NCBI GenBank assembly: GCA_947561715.1
Contig: OX387205.1
Span: 11,413,001-11,477,000 of the forward strand
DNA length: 64,000 bases
DNA from: Ascidia mentula
Taxonomy: Eukaryota > Chordata > Ascidiacea > Phlebobranchia > Ascidiidae
Reading direction: 5' to 3'
Shown here: positions 1-9,990 of the stretch, piece by piece
How positions within the stretch are numbered: the stretch's first letter is position 1
How the letters are laid out: every line of letters starts with the position of its first letter
Translations under genes and position numbers: made by a program
The notes under the pieces: model-generated
What the model saw: the letters and a program-made list of their open reading frames with translations, nothing else
What the model was told of the DNA's origin: nothing
Databases searched by the model: none

Positions 1-225
1 TATACCACTAGGCACGATTTTAGCAAACATTCGGCAATGTTTATAGAACTGATTTAATCGCGGATTACCCTCAAGCTCCTGAGCCAGACGTGGCCATGTC
101 GTTATCCTGGGAGTTTCTTTTTTCTTGCGTAATGCCGTATAAAAACGCGCCAGCGTGGAAACAATTTGCCACTGAAATGGGAAGTAATTCAAAGCAAGAA
201 AGCGTTTTGGCAATCGATAGCTCAT
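1..225 (-). CDS. 5' part of an unrecognised protein gene (runs off the left edge)
   Basis: The minus strand is open for 75 codons from an ATG at 225 to the window edge, with no stop. The peptide begins MSYRLPKRFLALNYF and continues with a basic stretch (RKKKETPR) and then a region reading WPRLAQELEGNPRLNQFYKH. Composition and codon use look like real coding sequence rather than a chance frame. It starts 286 bp from the divergent Myb/SANT gene on the plus strand, so the two probably share a promoter region. I do not recognise the family and would not guess a function from 75 residues. The start could be internal if an upstream exon exists, but the ATG sits just after an AT-rich, promoter-like stretch. 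Confidence 0.55.
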   Translation of the reverse strand, partial: MSYRLPKRFLALNYFPFQWQIVSTLARFYTALRKKKETPRITTWPRLAQELEGNPRLNQFYKHCRMFAKIVPSGI

Positions 226-511
226 TTCGCGTGATTTAAAAACTCTCGCATTTCGATTATTTTTATATATATCGGTGTACTGTTAGGGCCCTACGCACTA
301 GAGCTTTTGCCATTACTTGTAATGATGTGGAATCAGTTTACATTTTCACGTGGCTGTATCCACGTGCGCCAACAGGGCAAAAATCTATTTGCATGCGATA
401 CAGTCGTAAGAGGGAGAACTTTACAGACACGTAATAATAAATAAGAGATACTGAATAAAATATTGTTTCTATTGGTTGTATCTCTGCAGATTAGCTATAG
501 GCCTTTAAAGT

Positions 512-1521
512 ATGAGTGATAGTGAATCGCACGCTACACCTGAGAACATACAAACAAAGGTGCACAATTATCGGTCAAAAAGGAGTCCAAATTGGAGCAC
601 CAAAGGTGATACCTACATCACATATTTGTTTGTAAATGGTTTCTTTTTGTTCGTGGATTTTTTTGGTTATTTTATTGTAGCAAAGCATTTTATTGTAACG
701 GAGAAATGTTTTCAGAAATAGAGGTGCTCTGTCAGTTTGTGCGTGAACACAAAAAGGGTCTTTTCTCAAGGAGTGCGAAAGGTTCGAACGCAAGCAAACA
801 GCGTTTATGGGAACGAGTTACGCAACTGATCACAACCACGTGTGGCGTGGATCGGCATTGGATTCAAGTTAGAAAAAAGTGGAAAGACCTTTCATACTGC
901 GCAAGGAACATGCAAAAAGGTTTACAAACTACTCCATATGTGTAGAAAAATATTCTTCTTTCTATCCATACTTAGCATTATTTTTCTATAGAAGCTGATC
1001 AAACCAACTCCAACGATACCGCCTACTCGTCCACTTCATCTGATATATCGTCGCCCTCAAGCATTCTCTCATCGTGCGAATTCCAGTCACTGGCTTGTGT
1101 CAAGGTGGAGACAGACTCTTCGTACAGTGTTGAAGATGTAACCGCGCCCATACAACCTCCAGTAGTGGAGTTCCAGGGTGAGGGACCACCAGCGGGGCTC
1201 CAGATATGCAGGGTATCAAGTCAATCTTCATGCGATACAAACGCAGAAAACGGCGACACTTCAAGTTCAAACGGTCCAACCGAAATGTCCGCTTACGAGG
1301 CATCACGCTTGGAGATTGAAAGGGAGAAGCTGGAACTGCAACGGAACTCCCTCGAGTGCCTTAAAGACATATCGTCCGGGTTGCGCAAAATGAATACAAC
1401 CCTTTCTCGTTTAAAAAGACGTAGGAGAATGGCGGGTCATGATTCGAGAGCGAAAAGACGTCGAGCCATTTCACGTCGTCGCAATGTAAGCGCGTCTGAA
1501 TCTTCAGATTACGACTTTTAG
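512..1521 (+). CDS. Myb/SANT-like DNA-binding domain protein, 275 aa, 3 exons
   Basis: Exons are 512-605, 716-919 and 992-1521; the phases join exactly, giving 275 residues. Residues about 25-100 form a Myb/SANT-like domain of the NAIF1/MSANTD type: a start reading RSPNWSTKEIEVLCQFVREH, then a W in LWERV and a final W in KKWKDLSYCARN, the spaced tryptophans of a three-helix fold. A serine-rich acidic linker follows, then a charged helix (about residues 185-225) and a very basic tail (RLKRRRRMAG, AKRRRAISRRR) likely to be a nuclear localisation signal, ending in an acidic SESSDYDF. This layout, N-terminal trihelix plus C-terminal coiled and basic region, is typical of nuclear regulators and of domesticated Harbinger-transposon partner proteins. 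The DNA target is unknown. A polyadenylation signal follows at 1560. Confidence 0.85.
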
Positions 1522-1559
1522 TGCTAATTATTTTGCCATTTGGTGCTTATTCTGTGTGA

Positions 1560-1565
1560 AATAAA
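1560..1565 (+). promoter_or_regulatory. Polyadenylation signal AATAAA of the Myb/SANT-like gene
   Basis: A canonical AATAAA lies 39 bases after the stop codon, in the sense of the gene, which supports the gene ending here. Confidence 0.6.
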
Positions 1566-3644
1566 ATAGCTCCGCTAAATCAATTTGTTTCTTTTTAAGG
1601 AATGCAGGGTTGTATTCGCACATGAACAAGTTGGGCTATTAGACTTTCTCCACTTAACCTGAAACATGCACACGGAAAATAATTGAGCATTTGTCAAATA
1701 AACATTATTAGCATTAGCATTCCAAATGCCTTTAGGATTGTAATAATACATCTAATTCATGGGTGCAAAATATCTGGGCTTAAAAATTGACTTTAACAGC
1801 GTTCTAGCTTTGGTTTTCTTTTCAAAGACATCTAATTCAGGTTTGCATGCATCTAGATATTGCGTCAAGCAATTAATTGTGCTAAAACTTTCACAAAAGT
1901 GCAGAAAGGCCTGATATAAATTATTGCGACCAAGTATCAAAGCCAAATGCATTTATTTCTTTTGTCAGGTTTATTGTTACATTTTTGAACGCTTGATTCG
2001 GGTGTTCCTGATTATTAATTATTAAATCGCCTCGGGAAAAGTTTGAACCGCGCACACATTATTAGCCGGTAACTGAAGTTGTGTGCTGGCCAACCGCGGT
2101 ACGCCGTTTCGGCGAATGGCGACACTAATTTCCGCCAACAATAATAATAGCCGAATTAGGGTTACATTTCAACCCGCTGTTTCCCATTCACGTTTGTTTG
2201 TGAAACCGGGAAACAATGAAAATCAATTGCTTATGCACGAGAACACAGGTTAGAGGCTTTGCAAGATTTGCCACCAAGTTAAACTGTTTATAGTTTTTTA
2301 GTAGGCTAGCTGTTAAATACGCATCTACCAAACATTTTCTCACATAACCTATGGCCTAAATCACCTTGGCCTAAAACACCTTGGCCTAAATTATATCTTT
2401 ACCTTGAACACCCAGAACTATGCTTGGTTGTGCCTTTGATCTGCGTCTCGTCAAAAAATGTCATTACTACATTGGTTAATATATTTTGTTGCGGACAATA
2501 ACGATCCCCTGTAGGCTGTATTACATAAATTCTTTCCCGCCACAATGTTCGTTCAGTGATATAGGCGCCTTGTGACGTAACAATGTCACAATTTTCTTTC
2601 CTCGTGTTGAGTGATTGAGAGTGGCAGTTTATATTGTAGGATAGAAACGGTAAATCAGTCGATGAAGTATGATGTTGGACGAATAACTCTTAACTGTATC
2701 GATATTATATTTGAATAAGGTGCGGTACGAAACCGTTTAAAATCAAAACCCTGATACCGTCCTGCTTCTACCAGTTATCAAAGGATTACTGAAATGTAGA
2801 TTAAGCAGTTCTTGAATTCCACATATTTATACTGCGGCAGCTTTATTTTAAAACGCGAGTGACTGAGGCCAAGGATTTTCATACAATTGTTCAATCACCT
2901 TAAAAACGGGGTAACAGGATTTGCTAATTCGCGAGACTGTGACTACATAACAAAAAAGTCACAGGCTGCAATACAAGCATGCACTGTTACAAATATTTTT
3001 ATTACTAATTCGTAGGCTAATGCAATCGTAATTTTTCATTGTTGTGTTGTTTATTTTTGTGTATTATCCTGTCACGCTGATTGGGCTAAAATTGTACAAA
3101 TAGGGGTAGACTATATGGCCAAAAAGGTTTTAGAAGCCCTATCTTAAAATATGCAGGCTATTTCGTTCGTGCTAAATTAATGAAAAGCTTTTGTATTCAT
3201 ACCTGTTTTATATTTTTATTTAAAGTCAGTTATTACTTCAAACCCGTTTAAATGCATAAAAAAATATATCTTCCAAAGGTTCTGTAAAATTTAAATTTTT
3301 CCCGCGTTTTTGTCATGGCTTGTTGAAAACTCTGATTCCATCTCTCCATAAAACTGAGTGAGTGAGATCAGTGAATGAGATTGATTATTAAGATCTTTGC
3401 TTTAGTTTGGCGGGAAAATGTTTTTTATATTGGTTTAGGCTGGCGAAATGTTCTATTATTTGACAAAACATTAAGCCTAACAATGAACCATAGCGTCCAG
3501 CCTAGGACCAAAGGGTTTTTGTTCTGCGGTTATTTTACAAATATTTGTGTTGTAACTAACATATTATCGATTTATTCGGTTTTGTCTGTGGTTTGGCTAA
3601 TTTTGCCTCAATTACCAGAGAAATTACCGTTTTGTACATTCGAC
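1566..3644. other. Intergenic, no gene found
   Basis: AT-rich DNA without a convincing exon on either strand. A three-fold 13-bp direct repeat around CCTTGGCCTAAA lies at about 2351-2392. An open frame from 3375 runs into the first exon of the next gene but has no coding character before 3645. Confidence 0.5.
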
Positions 3645-6070
3645 ATGTCATTAAGACTATTTCACCAAGATGAGACACGATTCATCGAGTTTGGAGGCAT
3701 CATTCACAAGTTCAAAATAAAGTTTGATGCTAGTTCTAGGTGTGTACAATGTATATTTACAAATATGATTTTAAAGGTTAAAATTTATAAATATTTTCAT
3801 TGTTTATAGTGTTTATTTGTCAAATGTCCACACACTTCAAAAAGATATTGAAGTAAGTTTTATGTTTGCCAACTTTTGTTTTGTTTTTGGAACCTTTTAT
3901 TTCAGTTGTGAAATTGGTGAAATTATGATATATATATTTCAAAACAAAACTTCGAAAAGAATTGCTTTTTGTGCCACAGAAATTATACATTTAATTTTGG
4001 AAATCACAGCAAATATTGTAAATATGTATAACTTGATATTTTGTATTAAAATTTAAATTCGAATATCTGTGTCTTAAGTAACTTATGAATTACTGTGTTG
4101 GATTGTTAACGTTGATCTAGCTCGTTTGTTTGTCTTTTTTTACATTTTCCAAAATAATAAAAATTTCCAGAAAATCATCATACACCTTCTAAGTGGACAC
4201 AATAACTCCATTCATGTCATTCATGGTCACGCTGTTTCTGTGCAAATCAGTAAGTATGTTGTGCATTAACATAGGTATTTTCTGCATAATTAATTGAGAT
4301 ATTTACCAGCCATCAGTTAACTGTTATATTGGGCAATCATATTGCAGAAGCTCGTCAGTGGACATGCAAAACAATTGTAAACAATAATGGGAGGCATCTT
4401 AAACCATCCAAAATATCATTCAAGCTCTTTGTAACAAGGAGAGAAATTAATCAACCAATGGTAAAGGTATTTTTCATTAAAATACACTTTCTGATTCTGT
4501 GATTTTATTTCAACAGAGTCCTGACACTACATTGGATAATTCCTTTCTTCAGTGCAATACTGCTGAAACAGAAGGTGATTGTTTTCTTTTTTCGTACTGT
4601 GGCTGATCACTTGATTGTTAAAGTTTAAACTATATACTTTAATTTCCACATGCGCAGTAGTAAACGTTGAAACTGTCTCTCCTAACCTGCCTAATCTACA
4701 ACTTGGAAAGTGTGACATTACAAAGGCTCAACATTAGTAAGAGCGCTTATGTGTTGTTTTTTGTGGTAATATATATTGTGCTCAAGCAATGTTGTAAGGC
4801 TCCATAAGTTGTGTTAAAAAGTGTGGTGTATCTGGGAATTATGTTAAACTTTTATGATATATATGTATACATATTTATGCCTGTACAGTTTATCATTGTT
4901 TTGCTTGTAGTGTAAGGATGAATGAGGTAGGTAATGATTCGTTGATAAATTCTTGGTAAAGATTCATTTTGATATGTAGTTAATGATGCAAATATTATTT
5001 CGTTTTTTGTTTTCTTTATCTTTTTGTTTGACAATGCTACCAAAATGGAGTGGTTGCATGTGTTTGTTTTGTTTAATTTGCACATTTGCCATTGATACTT
5101 GACCTAAAATTTATGTTGCAGGCTTCCACTCAAACAGACGAGCTGGGCATCAGTTTATGCTTGAATACTGAAAAATCTTTCACTGAAAGAGTATTTGCTG
5201 CTTCATGTGATTTGGAAGCAACAGGTATAGTGCAAGCAAAGTCTATGTTTGTTTAATTAATAAATATCTGTTGCTAAAAAATAGAAATTTTTTTCTTCTG
5301 TTGATTATTGTTTTGTTGACAAGGTCATGAATTATCAATTTTTATTTTCGTCTTCATTATGTAAGTTTAGAACACAAATATTGATGTGAAAAGATCAACA
5401 ACAATATGGTAAAAAGGGATTCTTAAAGTACGGGTCACGACTAGTGATGTCTTGCACCAGATCCGGGGACCCAGAAACATATCGCAAATTACTTGTTTTT
5501 GGGACCCACTCTGTGATACTCGCTGACTTCCGATTTTTTGATTGTTTGTGATTAAGTTTTTTTGTGACATGTTGATTTGTTCCTCTCATGATAGGCTAAA
5601 CATAGCATTCTGTTTGGCAATCAAACATTTTTGCCATACCGTTAAAATACACGATTGAATCGGTGTTAACAAACTGCCAGATCCAAATTATCCAGCCGGA
5701 TTTGATTGATAACAATCCGGATCGGGCCGGGCCTGATAATTTGGAACTGGGAACATCACTACTCAACAACCCCATTAAGGTTTTTTTTAATCAATAATAC
5801 AAAAAAGTTTCAGAAGCCTTGTGTATAGAAATCACGTGTCACCTTATGCGTGATGTTGTGATCATTTTTACTCACTATTACTATTTTTTGATTCAGAAGA
5901 AGATCAAGCTCAGGATCATAAGAAAACTATACTGTCTTACACTTCTTGTGTACTTTTGTAGGTCATATTATGACACATTTTGTTCAATTCATGCTTTCGT
6001 TCAATATTCTTTCTTTACCTTTCCCTTCTCATATTGGATGAAGCACTGGAAACAATTTGAAACCGAATGA
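3645..6070 (+). CDS. MAJIN-like protein (candidate meiotic telomere membrane anchor), multi-exon
   Basis: Exons 3645-3739, 3810-3852, 4171-4249, 4348-4460 and 4517-4574 have good splice sites and compatible phases. The protein opens MSLRLFHQDETRFIEFGG followed by HKFKIKF. From memory of the family this resembles the start of vertebrate MAJIN (MSL...ETRF...G...KFKI), and the next ~90 residues (QKDIE, SVQIKARQW, SFKLFVTRR) fit the MAJIN N-terminal core in length and hydrophobic pattern. MAJIN anchors telomeres to the inner nuclear membrane in meiosis, with TERB1/TERB2, through a C-terminal membrane helix. Less certain exons lie at 4676-4723 and 5122-5224 (ASTQTDELG). A final hydrophobic exon around 5960-6070 ends SFFTFPFSYWMKHW, where a membrane tail would be expected. 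Phase does not close between the later exons, so the 3' half is provisional. Confidence 0.45.
5441..5762. mobile_element. Possible degenerate MITE with short inverted ends
   Basis: The stretch starts with TAGTGATGT (5442) and ends with ACATCACTA (5753-5761), an inverted match resembling hAT-type termini. Between them are related GGATC/CCGGATC-rich motifs in both orientations. It falls inside an intron of the MAJIN-like gene. No clear 8-bp target duplication is visible, so this is tentative. Confidence 0.35.
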
Positions 6071-6315
6071 CTCAATTACTTTGTTTATGAAACCACTTGA
6101 TTACTTTTCGAAACTAATTGTGTTTGAACATTCCAACAACAACAAAAAACATTGTGACGTCGTTCACATGACTTTTTAATCGAAGTACTGTTTCAACAAG
6201 ACCAGTAGCTCGCTGACTGGTTGGTATCCATTACGGACGCACCATGCTTGGTTACAGAAATGTCTTCTCATCCTAGGCTCCAGAAACCATGTGTTCCGAA
6301 GACCAACAAATTCGA

Positions 6316-7878
6316 TCAACGGTGTGGTATCAAACATCCTGGCACTGTAAATAAAAGGAAATGTTGAGACTGAATATAAGCCGATGGTTACTGATTTTCG
6401 TAAACGCACGATTGCAGCGCGGAAAACGAACTTTTAAGTTACCGTGTTTTTTGGTTACTAATTACTTATGCCACTGGCCTACATATTTTTGTAGCCAAAT
6501 GTTTTTGTATGAAATTGATACACTTTATCTTTGGTCTACCTCAAGTACTCCAGGTTAAGACAGTAGGACGCGTCGAGATATCTCATCGTTGGGTTGTACT
6601 TGAACAGGTCACTTGGCAATCTTATAATTCTCGTGAAGGAAATGCGTAGCTCTCTCAATTCTGCAGAAAATAAAGCGGTATTGTGATTGGCCAGTTTTAC
6701 TGTAAAACTTGCGTTAATAGGTGTTCAAAACGTTTATAGGCTATAAGCTTCGGGTGCCAATGAAATGTGATATTTTTCGTTACTCAACATTGAAAAAATA
6801 CATCTTTGTAAGTAAGGCATTTTTTTCCGATGAGAATATCACAAGCAAAAAAGTTTTGAAATGAAAACATTTTCTTTACCTGGGTTGTTTTTAAAGAGAG
6901 TATTTGGGATTATCTTGAAAGGATTTTCGTTCAGTGTAACTTTGACCAGTTTGCTGTTGTTGGCAAACAGATTCTCTGGCAGAACTTGTATGAGATTTTC
7001 TTTGAAATCTGCTTGTTCCAGCATGGGATTGTGAGCTAAGAAATCTCCTACCAGTCTTGAGACGCTGGAACGGTCTATCTTGATCACCTGTGAAAATATA
7101 AAAAATTTATTCTGTTCAGCTGTAAGAAACGTAATCAAAATTACCACAGACAATATAGTCACGTTAGAAACTAAGTGCCAGAAGAACAATTCTGATTAAT
7201 TAATATAGTCAGCTTGTTTTAATTTTTTATTTCTACACACTTATTAATCACATGGCGAGCACATTTAGACCCCTGACAACGCTTCCAATCCCGAGGGTCA
7301 CTGATACCTCCGGTTGAAAATCACTGATCGATAGTGAATTATACACAACTGAAGGTTGTTCGTACTTTTAATTCCGGCATATGTCGTATAACGTTGTCTC
7401 GAACTGACTCTATGTCATCGCCGATAATGTTGTAGCCGAGATCCACCCACTGAGTGTCTCCGCGCACAACGATTCGATTAAAGCTGGTCAAGCGCTTTGC
7501 ACGGCATTTCAACTGTTTTAAACTGAACATAAGTTAGTTTTAATCTCACATATCTTCTTTACCACTTGTAAACTATTGCAAGTGTGATTTACTACGTTGT
7601 TTGTCGGTATCCACTGTGTTTGAAATATCGAACTCTCGGTACAAACACGCACGGTGTTGGGGACCTTGTATCCGGTTGCTGGCAATCGTCGCCAACCCAT
7701 CCTGCAAAGTGCAGAAATCACCCAATTACATAGTGCAGTATTAGTTTAACATTATCAACCCACCTCTAGCGCAGTCGCAAATGCTTCCATCCTCACTGCA
7801 TATCATCCTTTCATAAGCGACAGAAATTTGTGGGAAGCCAATACACGTCAACAGCAAAAAATACGTTAAAGACGTCAT
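6316..7878 (-). CDS. Secreted EGF-like / leucine-rich-repeat protein, about 183 aa, 5 exons
   Basis: Exons on the minus strand: 7764-7878, 7649-7701, 7366-7512, 6880-7087 and 6316-6344, with consistent phases. Exon 1 encodes a signal peptide (MTSLTYFLLLTCIGFPQ). Exons 1-2 join to give CDCARGWVGDDCQ, the C-x-C-x-x-G-W-x-G-x-x-C signature of an EGF-like module. An LRR N-terminal cap (TPCLKCRAKRLTSF) and repeats with LPENLFANNSKLVKV and IIPNTLFKNNP follow. The product would be secreted and probably mediates protein binding; the partner is unknown. One oddity: in the last exon the phase-consistent frame stops after 9 residues, while another frame stays open for 57 codons to 6176 and contains CNQAWC, resembling an LRR C-terminal cap. 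A frameshift, an alternative splice or a missed exon could restore it. Confidence 0.6.
7164..7199 (+). repeat. Dispersed repeat fragment, copy 1
   Basis: 36 bases match 13328-13363 at 34 positions, same strand. The piece lies in an intron of the EGF/LRR gene. The second copy sits beside a hammerhead-like motif, so both may be 3' ends of the same retroelement family. Confidence 0.6.
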
Positions 7879-9990
7879 TTTGTTCCAGGTACAACTCGTT
7901 TAGTGAACCTTGCTTGTATGTAGTGCAGACGTCGTCCCAGTAAATGCAGAGGCTTCCTAGTTAGCATGTGGGTCAGTCGAACACCGCTGATAAGGGAATG
8001 AATGATCGTCTTGTGTTCACTGATAAGCCGTGATGTAAAATGCACGGCAAGTTAGTGATCCAAGAGTTGGGATATTTGTTGTTATAGATATATCAGAAGC
8101 CTATAAAGTGTCTACAAAATTATTATTTTAAACTATTTATGGCATGGAAAAGAAGTATGACATGACAAGGAAGTATTATGGAAAATTCCTATGTTACGTC
8201 ACAAAGCCTAAATCAAGGCGTCATTTTCGTCATACCTAGTCGATGCCAACGCACATACACACATAGCATATTGATTTTTCTTGTGCTGGTGGCGCCTTTG
8301 GTTACATTTCAACGAGAAATTATAACTCTATTTACGTATAAAAGGCATATTCTTTTCGGAACCGTTCTACCCAAACGTTCTTTTTCGCTCTCGCATCGAT
8401 TCTGTGGAGACCAGCCTAAGGGTGGCAGAAGAAATCTAAATTTGTATGAGTTAAAAAGCTTTGAAGGCTTGTTCTTTAACTTTGGACAAGGGGCTTGTCG
8501 ACGATGTTTGACTTTTGTTTAATGTGAGTTTCATGATGGTGATGGAAACACAACGGGAAAAAGGAATTCTAATGAATACGTTTCATAACTATGATAGTTT
8601 GTTCCCATTAACCAACGGGTTAGGCCCAGAAAACTCGCGCAGTTTTCGCGAACGCTCAAACGTCCAACCTAAGTTCAATGGTTGAAGGACTGCGCCGCAA
8701 ATTAGGAATCGATTAACAGCTGATGCCACAATTAAGCGGGTATAGTACATTGCTTAGTTAATAAGTATTTAAATACGCTGAAGCGTTACCGGCTGGCTTC
8801 TGTTCTCACGAACACTTGAGTGACGATGTTTAAAAGCTATAGTGAATGTATTCATTCGTTGCTATACAGTTTTAATGTTCAAAAAATGAGGCATGGCCTT
8901 TAGAGCTCAGTGAGCTCAGGGGGTGCGTACATTGATCCGTTGGTTGGTATATTAGATGATACATGGGACCAAGGTTTACGTCAACGTTTGCATGTAATTC
9001 TGTTCGCCAATGTGGTACGGTTTATTACAACGCATTTAATTAGTGGTAAATTTAGTAGCTTCTGGATATCTGTTAAACATTGCGTTGTGTGAAGCTTCGT
9101 CAAAATATAGTCAAAATCATATTTTTGAAGTATGGAAAAAGGTGGGTAAGGTGTATCAGTACCAGTCAACATACATAAACTTGTTTTAGTTTCTAAAAAT
9201 ATCTTATTGTTATTCACTCGCTGCGGATAAGGGGAAATTACGCTGTAACATTATTTGCTACGCTCCAGTGCACTGTATTGTTTCTCAAGCTTCCACGAGT
9301 ATAAGTTCCGAGCCAATAAATGCCGCCCAGGTCAAATAGGAGTATTCGCTATAAACCTATACGCTTTCACAAACATTTGTTGCCATTCTTGCTTCATTGT
9401 TAAGACTATCTTAATTTGGACATTATAGGAATAATAAAACATAAGATCGAGGTGCTGCTATCACCAACAAAATGTTTATACGTGGAAGGCCACTGTTGAT
9501 TTGCCCGCGCGTAAATATGCGGCATAAATAATTAAGCCATGCAATGTAAATATTGGCTGCTGGCCAACGTATTTCTTGCCAGTATTGAAAGTGGACGTAG
9601 CAAAGGTTCAACCATATGAGTAACATGCAGTATAGGGCAGGATAATCGCTATGAACTTTTGTTGCTTAGTACGTTGCTTGTTGTAATATGTCAATGAAAA
9701 ACACGAAAATGAGACAGCGGTTTAGAGATATTTATGTATATTTGCTCATAAAAGACTACAGCACGGGACTTGTGCCATTATGAAAGTCCCACGATGTTGA
9801 AAATTATGAGCAGGAATTTTACTGTTAAGCAGCTGAGCTATGTTGATGAATAATTAAGCGTGTTAAGTGCACCTATTACCTTAGCGTTGCCACCTTTACC
9901 AGCGCAGGTCAAATACCTTTGTGCAATATCAGCTCGTTATATTTGTTTTCTCCTTGAGGTGTGCGTTGTTGTGTAGCAATGTAAAGCGAG
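7879..9990. other. Intergenic, no gene found
   Basis: Short open frames occur (for example 8178-8522 on the plus strand) but without splice sites, domains or coding composition. The region should contain the promoters of the EGF/LRR gene (left end) and of the sulfotransferase gene (right end). A dispersed repeat lies at 9560-9625. Confidence 0.45.
9560..9625 (+). repeat. Dispersed repeat, copy A
   Basis: About 66 bases, beginning TGGCCAACGTATTTCTTGCC and ending with CAACCATATGAGTAAC, match 11380-11444 with a few substitutions and a small gap, same strand. It is not simple sequence, so it is probably a transposable-element remnant. Confidence 0.6.
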
